This document shows, in pieces, positions 1 through 13,200 of a stretch of 32,649 nucleotides of DNA. A program made the translations under genes and the position numbers. Source of the stretch: Hymenoscyphus infarciens (taxonomy: Eukaryota > Ascomycota > Leotiomycetes > Helotiales > Helotiaceae); contig LLCB01000468.1 in NCBI GenBank assembly GCA_001414345.1, forward strand, positions 1 through 32,649, given 5' to 3'. Position 1 is the stretch's first letter; each line of letters opens with the position of its first letter. Under the pieces are notes generated by a model, which was not told the origin of the DNA, ran no database searches, and worked only from the letters and a program-made list of their open reading frames with translations.

Positions 1-270
1 GTTGAGAGAGGCTCTTCCATGGCATTGTGATGGGTGGCACACCAATTTGCTGAACCATGATGTGGAGACCGGAGAAAGTGAAATGACACAATTCGGACGA
101 GGTGGGAAACGGTGAGGTGGGGCGGAAGGGGGGGGGGGGTCCACTTACGCCTCATACAAGGGCTGCCACGCGTTCGGCAGAGGATAGATGTAGAGTGGGA
201 TGAGTATCGCTGACGGAGGGGATGGAGGAGGAGGAGGAGGAGGATGAGTAGAATGAGGAGAATGAGGCAT
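1..270 (-). CDS. Spherulin 4-like (GH135-type) protein, 5' end only, cut by the left window edge
   Basis: The minus strand opens with an ATG at 270-268 followed by a proline-rich leader (about residues 4-19) and then a typical Spherulin 4 first strand: ILIPLYIYP, then NAWQPLYEA. Exon 1 is 149-270 and ends in a GC|GTAAGT donor (phase 2). The same donor position and phase occurs in the complete paralogue at 1205-2221, after its LHKA. The next acceptor may be the TTCAG at 54-50, leaving 1-49 as exon 2. The residues there do not clearly match the family, so the acceptor could also lie beyond the edge. No signal peptide or membrane segment precedes the domain, so this copy may be cytosolic, or it may have an upstream exon that I cannot see. 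Known of the family: Sph3 of Aspergillus is a GH135 hydrolase that acts on galactosaminogalactan. Its catalytic residues would lie off-window, so activity cannot be judged. Confidence 0.72.
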
Positions 271-1204
271 CGGGTGTTTGGTGCGACTTGAGCCACGGAC
301 AAGTTTGGAACTGCTGCAACGTCAGGGAAGTGTGAGATGGATGGTTTTGAGCACCTTCCATTGGTGTTGGTGTTGGTGTTGGTGACCGTTGCACTGCTCG
401 GACGCACCTGCACCTGCACCTGCACTCTTAAGGGCCTATATCAGCTGACGCAGGCACTGGATTGGCTGGCTGGTCGGCTGGTCGGCTGGCTGGCTCAAAG
501 TTTTCAGAGGGAAGAGGCAAGGAAAAGAAGTCAGAGGAACCTACCATTGACCGCCCATTGGGAGACGAGGTGGGTGGAGATGCTTTGACAGTTTTTAGAT
601 TCGTTTCAAGCTTGCCACGAGTCCACGACTCGCCGTATGAATACGAGAATTGCCTTGGAATTCTGCTGCACCAAGAGTCCAAGACCAACAAAAAAAAACG
701 AGGTACTCGAGTACTCGTAGCGCTGCTGCGAGTTGTGCCAACTTTATATCTACCGCTCGCTCTTGGGATCGCCCACCATCTACACCGTATCTACGAAGTA
801 CCTGTACCTGTACCTTACGGTCCTTACCTCGTATCGCCAGACACCTGCACACCTGCACATCCCCACATCCCAACCCGACATGGAGGCTCCGCAAAAAATG
901 GGCGCACCGTTGGCTTATCCTTGGCCATTGCGGACTCCCGACCCACTCACTCATCCATCCCCCATCTCACCGAGTAACATTGATTGGCTACTGCTACCTA
1001 CGGCACACTTCTCTCGGAACCGAGACTGTGTTGATACTACGTCCACCATGTAGGATTCCCAGAAGACGCGCCGGAAAAGACAACCCAAGGTTTGGGAAAG
1101 GGTTTTGGTATAAACATTAATAGGTGCATTAATGGTCACCCACGCCATCTACTATATATACATAATCATCCTCGGTATTGATCCCTTGGCCCTGCCGCCG
1201 CCAT
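271..1204. other. Intergenic gap between the two Spherulin-4 genes
   Basis: I see no gene here. The stretch is the upstream region of the truncated Spherulin-4 gene and the 3' flank of the complete one. It contains short simple repeats: GGTGTT repeats at about 363-382, CACCTG repeats at about 406-424 and GGCTGGTCG repeats at about 465-492. Open frames on both strands have composition driven by these repeats and show no family resemblance. Confidence 0.6.
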
Positions 1205-2221
1205 TCACGGATAGAAATTGATATAGCTTGCCCATCGCGACCCAAACTTCCCATAATAATCCACATCGACATCAGTGAGGGAGAATAATTCCGAATGCTG
1301 ACTAATTCGGGCCACAAAATTGTGGGTGGAGTGTTTGCTGAGCTTGGGGATGGAGTGAATCACATAGGTGTACTTGGATCGATTTTGCGGTAAAGTTGAT
1401 AGTGTGTCTTGCTTGGAGGTGTAGTCGTGATAGGATCCCTCAAACACCACGGTAAAATCCGTGGTCGCGTCGACGAGTCGGGGATCCGGGATCACCCCGG
1501 GATTGTGGATGGTCTACCAAGAAGACTTTGGTTAGCAAAGTTCATTCGCAGCACGATGGGAGAAGAAAGTGGGCAAGGAGTGACCTACGATCCGATCCGG
1601 CTGTATTCCCGTAGAGTTTTTGACCGCTTGGTTGATGGTCAACAAGAACGCAGCATTCCCGTCGCTATAGTCGTACGGAGCTTCGTCAAAGAAGATTCCA
1701 TGCATCGCAATATTGGCGCCAGACGACCATCCTGCATATGTTGTCACATCCGCCAGAACATCGCTGATGTTTCTCGTTCCGTACCCCGTCCGAACATAAC
1801 CAACCGTTCTGACATTGGGAAACGAGTTCAATTTCGCTATCTCGGGCGTATAGTTGCTGTCTGGCAATGCGGATTCGCCAGGGCCACTGTTTGGGTTGAT
1901 GATGACCGTGAAGTTGAGGTTGGGATGTGCTTGAACTCTATCGCGAGTAGTCAGTCTTCGGTCTGGCAAAGGAAATGGGAATGCATACGCCTTGTGTAGG
2001 GGGTCATAGGTGGTGCTCGAAGTAGGATATATGTACAGAGGTACCAACACAGTGGCTTTGAGACCTTGGAGCAGAGAATTCCGGCCGGTAAAGACAACGG
2101 CAATAGGGACAATTATGACAATGAGGATGATGAGGACGACGGCCGTGATCGTCAACCACTTGCACCATCGACTTCTCCCGCGAAACAGACGGTCGAAGAC
2201 CCCATTTCTGCTGCCTTTCAT
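1205..2221 (-). CDS. sph3: Membrane-anchored Spherulin 4 family glycoside hydrolase (GH135, Sph3-like)
   Basis: Model: join of 1989-2221, 1589-1937 and 1205-1513 on the minus strand, 296 aa. Residues 22-44 form one membrane segment after a basic N-terminus (type II anchor). The Spherulin 4 domain follows: VPLYIYP (59-65), FTVIINPNSGPG (from about 87), GIFFDEAP (D162, E163), HNPG after the last intron and VVFEGSY (E219). In characterised Sph3 the paired Asp-Glu and a later Glu are the key active-site residues; all three are present. Intron 1 (1938-1988) is exactly 51 bp with no stop, so an unspliced frame reads through and adds 17 foreign residues. Splicing restores the family-like join A-VQAHPNLNF. 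Intron 2 (1514-1588) is GTAGGT...TAG with a GCTAAC branch. By family it would cut or process galactosaminogalactan at the cell surface. It is transcribed divergently from the large GT4 gene, which supports the GAG role. Confidence 0.88.
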
Positions 2222-4295
2222 CGTGATTAGTTAGTCGGATGGCAATTGGAATTTCTGACGGGACCGTATCGTGATAAACATGATTTTGGGAGGGCAGGGA
2301 AAGAAAATGGGGGAACTGAAGCTACGGAGCTGCGGTTGACGAGTGGATTGGGGGAGAGGCGGTCATAGTCCAGCCCAGCCAGATTGTGAAAATGGTCTAG
2401 CTGCGTGCATGCACAATTATCTAAGCGCTCCCAGCTGCCTTGAGGGCGAGTGTTGAAAAATGAGAGAGAAGAAGTGACATAGCAGCCTCCAGAAACTGCT
2501 TCCTACGTACTGTGATTCTCGGACAGTTTTCGCATGAACCCTGATCTGCATCAGGGGTATCTTCACATTAGCGAAAATGGCTTTTTACGGCGGCCAGGAT
2601 ACGTGGTGTACTGCTCATCAACCTCAGAAGCGCAAGCACATCAGACGGACGGCCCATCCTGATCCTGAGGTGGCTCCCGTACGCTAAAAGCGCCCCTCGG
2701 GAAGCTCGGCCACCAGGCGTTTCGCTTGGCACGCTTATTCCAACTCTGCACGCCAAGAGCCACAACGACATCTTCACATCCTCACAGACGCACGCAATGC
2801 AATTCATTTCCGAGGGAAAGGAGCCTCACGCACGAGAATGGTGGTTGCTTGATCAAAATCCCTACCACCAATACTTGATACATTTTAATATATCTCAGGC
2901 CACGTGGGGGACTGGTGCAGTACCCCCCCCCCCGAAACATGTGCGAGCCATCAATGTCAAAAACATGGCCCTGGGATATGTGCCATGCCAAGTTGAGTAT
3001 GAGCACAGCGAGAGGGGACTCTGGGAGACATTGGCTCACTAAGTAGGCATGCAGGTATGGACTTCCCCATGTCTAGATACATCGTAAGTAGTCTACCATC
3101 CAAGCCCAACGCTCGCTCGCTCGCTCGTAGGAAATACATTACCCTTGCACTTAAGTACCAGGCATCCCCGTCTGACTAAAGGAGAAAAACCATTCCACAT
3201 TTATTGGATCTCTGATTTGACCAGATCCCAGTGGCCTTTCATCCGCTTTGCCGTGGCGTCTCCGGCTGTAGTTACTGGTTTTCATCTATCCATGAGGTGA
3301 GGTATTTTGGACCCCGCTTGCGTCTGAGCTCAATTACACTACCTATGCTTTTAGAAAGTTTTCAGCTTTTCTCAATACGGTACGTACGTACTCAGCCCCT
3401 GCGCATGCGCCATACGGAGAATGGGAAGCTGCAGCAGTCATAGTTGCGAGGGCCATTCCCATCGCGCAAAATATCTCGTAAGGAGATTGAGAACGAGGTT
3501 TCAATGTTGGCCCTATTCTCCACCGTGACCTCGCCGTGACCTCGCCGTGAGGCCGGAGAATCCGTCTTTACGGACTGTGAGGTGAGTCTGTGACTGTGAA
3601 TGTGTGCTGTTGGTGGCCCCCCCGGTCCTGATCCTGGAATCTTGCATCCGAGTTCGTACTGTAAAAAAGGGTGGTCGCCTCTCCCCATCCGACCCCTGGA
3701 TCTCGATTTTCCAAATTAAGAACAAAGTCGCGGGTCCGATCGGTTATGAACTCTGCATCTGGGTCGATCCATTGCGTTTATGGGCCGCCAGCGCATATCC
3801 TCCAACACTCTGACGTGGGCTCTGCTCTATACTTTTCTAGGAGTTCTTACTACTTCGTACTTGCTTTGTGGCTTTGCAATCGGGAGAGACCAGCCGTCTT
3901 TTGTCTCTATGGACGCCTCTCAACTAGGACTAGCGCTTCGGGGCCTAGCTGCCAAAGCAAAGTGCTACCCTCGATACCTTACTTACCTTATGTACTGTAC
4001 TATTAGTCTACTACTTATGGGGGAGCACAGACCTGTGATCCCTCCGTTTCTCATCTGGGCTGCCCTGCACTTCGTCAGGTGGGTCAGCCCCGTTTACCAG
4101 TGGCAATTATCTAGCCACTCCCTCCTTACCACGAGCTACCATTTCCTTTGTACCTGGAGAATAAGGACTCTCGTTTTAACTCTTTGCACCTGGTCTTCAT
4201 CCCTTTCTCCTTTGCTTTCCTTTCCTTTCCACGTTTATAGTCTTAATATTTCTGTTTTTTCTCATTCCTTTCGTCTTGCTGCTTCCATCACCGCC
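2222..4295. promoter_or_regulatory. Divergent intergenic region between the sph3-like and GT4 genes
   Basis: About 2.07 kb separates the two start codons, so this region must hold both promoters. No open frame in it resembles a known family. It contains a poly-C run near 2926-2935, a CGCT tetranucleotide run near 3111-3127, a threefold 11-bp direct repeat at 3523-3550 and a long CT-rich tract (about 4195-4295) just before the GT4 start, as is common for fungal core promoters. Co-regulation of the two genes from here is an inference from the layout. Confidence 0.6.
3523..3550. repeat. 11-bp direct repeat, 2.5 copies
   Basis: The unit CCGTGACCTCG occurs at 3523-3533 and 3534-3544, with a partial third copy, CCGTGA, at 3545-3550. 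It sits in the divergent promoter, 745 bp before the GT4 start. It could be a clustered binding site or simple slippage; no known factor is claimed. Confidence 0.75.
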
Positions 4296-7200
4296 ATGTC
4301 GTGGCGCGACAATATTCTTGGTGTAGGGGTTGAGGGATGGGAGTCTATGATACACAACTGGTGGGATTTGGTATGTTGGAATATTTGTTCCTCCAACTCG
4401 AGTGGAATATACTAACCTTGCGTTCTTTAACTCTCAGTTTCTCGCAGGTCTCACACTCCTTACTTTACTCATAGGTTTAAGCTACATCATCTACCAAACG
4501 GTCATAATAGCAAAATCCCATTTCAAGGTATGCCTTTGTGGCGTGGACACAAGATCCTCTGGCCGGTATCTTATATGACATCGCTGACTCTCGTTCTTGC
4601 AAAATAGAGAAGGCATGTTATCACTCAGGTGCCCAAGGAAGTTTCGCAGCTTTTTCGTCAACTCGCCAACGCAAATCAATGGCAGCTCGCGCCAAAGACC
4701 GACCACAAGGGAGGACCAGCCCCCAGATCATTTGGTGTTTTCACTGGCAGCTTCAGTAATCCCCCCACAGCACCACAACGACGCATCCTGTCCAAGTGGG
4801 ATATACTCGTCCTCAATCCTCTCAGCTCGGGGGTTTTGGAGGCCATTTCTTCGAACCCAACCCCCAAAGAGATCATTGGCCGACTGGACGTAGGAATGCT
4901 TGTGGATGTCAACGGTTGTCTCGAGCCGCATAAATTGGTCCGCGCGTTGAAGGCATTCAATGATCTTCTCGTGTCGTCTTTCAAACGCCCACACGATGTT
5001 CGGACTCCTTTCACTGGCGCTCTATTGGCAAACTGCCATCAACATTTCCCCCCTATCATCTTCAACGAACTGGTCTCATACATATGTTCTCTCGGTCTGG
5101 ACGTGTACCTCGAGATTTCTCCGCCCATGTTTATGGGGGTACGAGAGTGTCGGGAGACCAACTTTTCCCTTTTCAAGGGCGTCGTCTGTCGAAACGGAAC
5201 GATCCTACCGAATGGACAAGGTCGTAATTATTTCCAAATGGCCGACATGCGATTACCCCTTCGAGCATTGGCAGCACAAACGACGGGCGCCAGAGTCATG
5301 ATGTGGGAGGCGGTTGAGGATCACGTGGCGATAGATCACGCGGTTGTTACGAGGAGCTTCAATTGGTGTCGGTTCAGCAGCGCCCTCAGCTGGGTTGGCC
5401 ACAATATTGCAACGATGGATGCAGATCTTGCCGAGAGCCGTACTGTGGTTGGCGAGCCATTGGGTGCGATGATGTGGCTGAAGAGCGAGAAGACCATGGA
5501 GGCACAGAAGATTTGGACAACAAACAACAGAGTAAGTACAAGAACATGAATAGGAAGATAGTAAAGGGCCAGAACATCGTATTTCGAGCTATCAAAATAT
5601 GCAATTGCTAACCTATTTTGAAATATAGATATGCCCCTCCGCAGCCAGCGATCATGAGATATACTCTCCTCTCGAGAAGTTCATCCCCAACTTGTTGGAT
5701 ATGTTGTCCCTAGTCTCTGCCAAAGTGGACCATGACAAAATAAACCATGGCAAAGTGGACCACGATCGGAATGAAAGCCAGTCGACCGTGAGAACGGTCA
5801 GCGATAATTTCGAATGGCCATGGCGGCTCCACGATTCCCCGGCGAAATCATCCCAGTTCCATTCCTCGTCCGCTGGAATGGATGGTACTGGCTTAGGATG
5901 CTTTCAGCTCGGAGTGCTATCAACACCAACTGCGTTTGCAGACCTTGTTCAAACGCAAATTCGACTCAGGGATCTCGGGATGCTCGATTGCCTGAAGCAC
6001 GAAGAGCTGAATGCCATGGCTGAGCAACTCCAGAAATTGTATGAATCTCCGTCTTTTAACGATTTTCCCTTTGAGGATGCACAGGCTATCAAAGATTTGT
6101 TGCGCCTTCTCGCCGCGAATAACGGAGACGACAGTGATCGACTTAGAGTCTACATCGGACTGGATTCTGGCTTTCGAACTAGTTCCGATGCCCAGTTTTG
6201 TCAATTCTGGGGTCTTTATGATTACGACGTGACCTCTGCGAGAATGAATCTTTTCATCTCTGCAAGAACCAAGGACCGGATTGGTACCATTCTTCATACA
6301 TTCATGTCGAGTAAGGATTGTACGCGAGCCCAATGTTTAGTGGCGGAGATTTCACTTTCTGAAAGATTGGGCACACTGGCAGATTCCTGGGAGCTGTCGC
6401 CTCGCCTCGTTCAGGATCTTGAGCAGCTTACCCCGGCCGAGATGATCCTTTTCATGCAGCGCATGGAATATTCCAACTTGAAAGACTATCCCATGCTCGC
6501 AGCGAACATACGCTCTTGCTGTGAGTATCAACTCCTGGAGGCTCCATCGCTCACCCAGCTCCGAGCTTTGAACGCAACAGCCTACATCCGCAATGAAATC
6601 TCGGCCGAGGACTTGGTGGAATCCCGTCTCAATTGGTACCGCGATCACAACTGCGATTGCCCAGAACTGGAAGCTGCCACCATACTATTCAAAGAGATGG
6701 AGCCTCGTGTTTCGGCAATCCTGATGGGCAGGCAAGCTGAATTCATCACGCAGCTGGAAATTACCTTTCAAGCCGTTCTGCAGAAGAACAAGATTGATGC
6801 TAGTGCCGACATCTTCGCTCTGTCCATATTCTGTGCGTTCCGAAAATTGGCAATCAATGAGGTGTTTATGGAAATCATGGATCGTAATCCACTTCCCAAC
6901 CCTCAACCAGACCAAGCTGCTTGTTTCGCGGAAATGTTTGCGCTTGGCTCGGGTTGCGAAGCGTACCTCGATATGACCCCTACAGCCGTAGGAAAGATCC
7001 TCTCAGAGAGAATGGATGCGTACTATAAATTGAACCAACCCCCGCAACGAGACGACGCCACGACTGAGCAGCCAACTGCATATGCAGCTAAAAACATTGA
7101 TCTAGACCCAAAATATGGCGAGGTTCCGATGATGGCATGGTACCACCGCATCACTTTCTTGGGTATCTTTGCAATCCCAGCATTCATTGATATTATGTTG

Positions 7201-10200
7201 CTCACGACACTCGGTCGAGGTCTCTATCTCACTACTTTTATGAGCCAGATTGAGAAGCAATACGCCACAACAGCACTCATGGTGGCTCTGTTCCTATGTG
7301 GTGCTACAGGCACTTGGATCGGTACAGGGGGCAGCTACTACCTCTACTCCATGACCTTCCCTGCCATGAACATGTTTGTGCTCACTCGTTTCATTGCTGG
7401 ATTTGCTATCTGTCTCTTGACTGGGATTGTTGCCTTGATAGTCATTGGTATCACGACGGGTTTTTATGCTGGATTCGTCTTCTTCGCTTACTACCTCCTT
7501 CTTAATACCTATCTCACACTACTGGCAACTCTCTCCATTTACCAGTTTCCTGGATTTGTTTTCCAGTCGGTAAGTGTCGCTCTTGAAAAGTCCACGTTGG
7601 AAAATGCTAATCATTGTTACAGGGGAGAACAGTTATCATGAAACGCATACCTATATTGATTTTTTCACCCATTGTCACAATCTGGACCAATCACGACTTT
7701 TTGGTTTACATTATTGTAATTACGGTTTTCGTTCTCTCGCTTCTTCAAGGTGCCCGTGGTGTCATGGCTGAATGGAGCACATGGTATCATGATATACCGT
7801 GCATGACAGACCTAGAGGTCATGAGCTGGTACAGTGAATCGAACGAGTTGGAACCCAATCTCTCAGAAAAGAACAACAATAGTGGTGTGGTGCCCACTGT
7901 AAGTTCACTGCCACGGAGGGCTCTTCATGCCGCCGTGATGAAGGAGCATAACCGACCGTTCTGGAATAGGCGGGATAAATCGCAGGATGAACGAATTCTG
8001 AAAATGGCCAAGGGATATAATGCTACGATGTTTCTCATGGATTGGTACTGCAAGTACTCCAGAAGTAAGATGCCATATGCGTACAGCCCGACGTGGAATC
8101 TCCAATGCAAAACGGCCGTCGAGACTTTGTGGGACATGCAGAAAGGAGTCAAACTCCACAATGCATTTGTTCATTGGCGTAATGCTGGTAACGAGTTATG
8201 GGGTGGCGCACTTTACTTCGCTCTTGCGCTTCTGGACAAGTGGATTTCAATTTTTACCGGTCACTCCATCGTGGGTCTTTCTGATGCGGAAAACGAAAAC
8301 TATCGTTTGGCAGTAGGCCTCGGGCTCGCCTATTATCTTATAGGCGCTGTTTTCCTCGATGGAGTATCGCAGCCTCTATGGGCATTGTCACAAAAGAAAC
8401 TTCCGCAACCCATTACTTCGCTCAAATTCCTCCGACAGGCCGCAATTAACGATGCCAACGCTCGAAGAAAGCTTTATTGGCGATATCTGTTAAGATTCTA
8501 CTTCATGCATATACTTGGCCTTTCTCTCACTTCAGGGCTCCTGTGGGCATTCAGTAATTCTGCTTTGGGCACAATTATGTACATGGCATACGTCGCCGCT
8601 TATGGTGGCCTTCTTTGGTACCAATACAATCGGATCTTCATTGGTCCTCTTGCATTCAAAGAGCCTTTGACAGCCGTTATAGTTGGTTTGATTGTTGGTT
8701 TGGTTCTACACGGGGTAAAGCCCGACTTTGAGTTCAACTCCGTGCTGGCCCTTGGGGTTGCCGCCTGGACTGCCGCCTTCATGTCTGTGTTTCACATTCA
8801 TCTGGGAAAGCCCAAAGAAAAGGACACGGGGCTAAATACACCCAAGGCTGTGCATTCTAGCACTGCTATTCCACCTCATACACAACAATCACAAGCTTCT
8901 CTATCAGAGATGGTCGATTCAATCAACACCCTCGAACCAGGGTTGCGCTTTAGGCTCCATCCGGACACTCACCCAGGCATCGAGGTCATGGATATTTTAA
9001 GATCTCGAAGCAAATACCACCAGTCCAAGCTAGTCTCAGCAGCCTTCCCCAATGCAGACCACCTGATACATCAAACGTGCGCTCTTTGGAAGAGTGGCGA
9101 AGTCATTATCGATCTTGTTCCAATGCGCCACTTCCTCAAACAAGAGCAAAAATTGAAGACTGTCTCTCGGGATACCAATGGCCAGCTTCATATCTTCATC
9201 TTCCTTGGGCTTGATCTCGTTGATCGCGAGTGGACTATGGATATCCGCAGAAATTGCAAAGTGTAAGTTGTTATACACTCTCAATTCAAATACGTTCTAA
9301 TACTAATCAATGGTTTTAATGTAGTATTGCGGAATCGATCATTCAAGCCACAAGTGAAGCAAGGCTTGGTCTTTCGCATGACCATTCAATGCTAGCGGAG
9401 CTATTGGTCGTGAATAACGAATTCGGGGACGGCCTCGCACTCCCAGAGGGTATCAAGCGACAGCTCCAGAATTCTACAAGCGAGCGGCTGAGGGTAATGA
9501 AGAATGGAGACAAATGTCTTCTGGAATATCTCCTACTCGGAATTGATTCTGACATCGAATGGGACACTCTCCCCCTACATATGAGGACTTTCCTCCTGAA
9601 AAGAGTGTGCGGAGAGCCTTGTCATGTCTCAGTCGAGCAACTAGATTGGATGAGATCGAAGTATTGTGAACACCGGGATATGGAAATTGAGGAGTATGTC
9701 GCGCGATGCAATCTTGGCGCCGCCGTAACAATGCTCACTACTGAATTTGCTACTGAACTGGAGGGTGACTTCGCCCACTTCGATCTCCTTGAGCCACTGG
9801 ATGCAGCCTATGATATCACTTCAAACTTCGTACTCCCACAAAGTATTGATGAGAGGGAAACAAACTTCAACATGTTTTTCAAACGACCAATTACCAAAGC
9901 GCGTCACGCGCTAACGCACTCCACCAAATTCCTGAGCGTCGCCCTCGTCGCTGACCCAGAGCTTGCGAGGGAATTGGAGTACGTCATGTATGGAAAACCT
10001 GTTTATATTCGATGGATCGTGACCGGGTCCCTAACAGCCATATGGCTATTCTGCAAGACCATTCAGAATATGGTTATTCCGCTTGTTATGGTGACTGCCC
10101 CATCCCAAGATTTCTTCATCGATAAACTAACATCTTTTGTAGTTCCACAAACGCCCAAGTGTCTCCAAGCTTCATCGTGAAATGAAAGGCATCAGCACAG

Positions 10201-13200
10201 TGGTTAGAAAGCATAAGATTGACGTAGAGAGTCTCAATGGCCCTTCAACTTGCTTCTTTAATACTTTGTCAGATGGGACGAACGAGCTACATCAATACAC
10301 TGGAAAACTCAAGGAAAACCCGAATGGCACCTGCAACCTTATGGCCATCAACATATACTCAGACAAAATGATTCTCCGACAACGGGAAGAGTACTCGAAA
10401 GAGCAACGAGTCAATGTTTTCAGATATGATTACCAGGATGGCAAAAAATCACGATCAAAGGTTCCAATGGCACGAGAATGTATCGATGGAGCCCTCAAGG
10501 GACAAATCGTTCGATACGACAAGCGGGGATATATCACATCCGGATCATACGTGAAAGATGGCAATCTCACCAAGTTCAAGTTCTTTTATCGGAAAAATGC
10601 GAAACACGAGGACGAACTTCTCAGAGCTGAGTTTAACATGGCGCATATCAATATCGAGGTCGCGTGGAGCGCTCCACCAGCGAGAAACCCTCATAAATTT
10701 GACAAATGGATACCATTTGTCAAGGTCACCGAAGCAACCTTTACGGATCTCACAGATGTAGAGGGACACAAAGTTTATAAGAGCAAGTGGACCTACGAAC
10801 ACAAGCACCACCCCACTATATCAACAACGCTTGACGACGTCGAAGTAGAAACCCCGCCAATGATCCAGCACGACTACTTTAAGGTTTTGACAAAGCCTCA
10901 AAACTGCTCTTTCGTCTCCGAGAACCCGCTTTTCTTGTTCAAATCCGCTACCTCAAGTTATCTCGAACGATTGCTTTGCCTCAACAGAAAGTTCTATCCA
11001 ATCTCAACTTCCCGTGCGAGAACACATTTGTGGAAGGCCTGGAAGACCGGGAAAAAACTCGATGCAGTCACTGCAAGATGGCTGGATGAGCGTTCTCTTC
11101 GTTCCGACAGGGATTTGGGACCATACTGGAGAGCTCGTGATACTAGTCGCCTTGATAAGGCTACGGATTATATTGACTCACGAGTCGACACAATTATGGC
11201 AAGAGTTGACATCGAATCTGAAATCAGCTCATGGACTCCGCTTGCATACAAGATGAGCGACCTGTCAACCTTCGGTCAAGGTGGTGATGCCAGAATCAAC
11301 ACAAGAAGTCAGTCATCTCAGATGCGGGACACTGAGGACGAACTCCACGTTCTCGCTTTCGATACTGGAACTTGGCCGAATGAAGGTGGTGGTGTCTCTG
11401 CCTGCCGTCGAGACATGGTCAACAACCTAAACAGCATCAGATGGCATATTGTCGCTGAGAACGCCAATGATTTTGGTGTACCAAAGTTCCAGATTGAGAA
11501 GAACGTGCAGTCACTTACTGTACTGCCTCTATGGGGAATGGATTTTCTGACCCCGACTCACGGAATATTCCAAAATATCCTTGATTCTGAGGTTCAGAGG
11601 AAGTCTCATGAGACCCGAGACGACGATATTCGGAAAAAGTTCATTCCTATCCTCAAGACTCTGGTTCGTGGTTCACGAGCTATCAAAATCGACCGCCAAA
11701 TGATCGAAGAAAGCACTAAGGCTCTCATCGATCTGAACACGTATTTTGAATCGGGTCGACATTGGGGTGATGTTTGGCTGAGTCCAATTGTCAAACAAGC
11801 ATGGCGAGAACTTTGGCTCGCTGAAAATGTAGAGAATGCAAGATCGATTGAAGAGTGGTTACAGGCGGAATGCCCTACCTTACTCCACCTCGATAACGCA
11901 CTGGACATGTGGCATCGTTGTAAGTCGCATCCCTTCCCTTTTTAGGGTTACCATAAGCTAACGTATCGGCCTTTTAGATTTGTTCATCTTCTCAATTCCA
12001 GTCCCCGAGAAGATTCCAGATATCATCCAGGCATCCCATCACTTTGCCGGTGCCTCGTACGGCATTGTCTGCAAAATCAAACGAAACGTCGCCTTCCACG
12101 TCTGGGATCACTGCATCAGTTGGAGAGAAGTGACTGTGTTCTTGTCTTCTGCAATGTCCTTCGACTCCCCATTCGTCTGCAACTCTCTCATCTCGCTATC
12201 CCGCCTCTGTTCAGTCCTCACTCTGCACCATGCAGATGTTGTGCTTCCCTGTGCGGATTTCTTCAACCCTGGTTGGGAAATAGAGATCGGAACCCAAGAA
12301 GGCACCGTTGAACATCGTCGCTCTTACAAGCGGAAAATTGATCCCGTGGTTAACGGAATCTGTAACATGGAGTCTTTCAAACCGATTGAGAAGATCAAGT
12401 CAACAGTGCCCACTGTGACTATGTTGTCACATGTTCGGTATGTATCAATTGATTGAAGATTGGTGGGATATAGCAGCTAATTCGTTGGTTAGATTCGTGA
12501 AAGATATCAAAACAGCCATTTTGGCTGCGGATATAATCGTCAATGAGTGGGGTTTCACTGATTATAAACTTCACATCTACGGAGATATGGAAAAAGCACC
12601 CGCTTACTCCGTTGAGTGCCAGGAGATCATTGCTTCCAAGGGGCTCGGCGAAAGTGTCATTCTCAAAGGTCTAGGCAGTCCATCTAAAGTTCTTGAACAT
12701 GCTGTAAGCCTTCTAGCACTCTCTATCTAACGTGTAATGATTCTGACTGTATTTTAGTGGCTATTTTTGAACTCTTCCGTTTCTGAGGGATTACCCTTGG
12801 CAATGGGAGAAGCTGCCTTGACAGGTGTCCCAGTCGTCTGTACCGATGTCGGTGCCTCGTTCCGAGTCGTGACAGATCCAGTAACATTCAAGAAATTCAG
12901 CGCCGTCGTCGCCCCCAACGACGCTCAATCACTCGCCCGAGCTCAGGTCAACGTTCTCGGCCTCTTGGATGAGTGGAGTAAATATGCCGACGACCCTCCT
13001 GGATTCCACCCCAAACTTGCCCTCGAACCCACGAAAGAAGAGGTCATGGCCATCCAAGCACGAATGTACGAGAAAGCAGAACATCGTCGTCGTCTCGGGA
13101 TGATGGGTCGCACGAACGTTCTCAATTCCTTCTCCGAGGGCAGATATCTCAGAGAGCACGAGCAGTTGCTTTGGATTGGAAAGAATCAAGCACCTTCCTT

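Noticed and set aside
152..394. Minus-strand open frame of 80 codons at the left edge
   Set aside because: It overlaps the true Spherulin-4 exon (149-270) in another frame; the family match is in the shifted frame ending at the GTAAGT donor.
462..977. Plus-strand open frame of 171 codons
   Set aside because: Composition follows local simple repeats; no motif, no clear promoter, and three overlapping frames of similar size exist.
3780..4415. Plus-strand open frame of 211 codons before the GT4 gene
   Set aside because: Only its last part (from ATG 4296) is real exon 1 of the GT4 gene; the rest is CT-rich upstream sequence.
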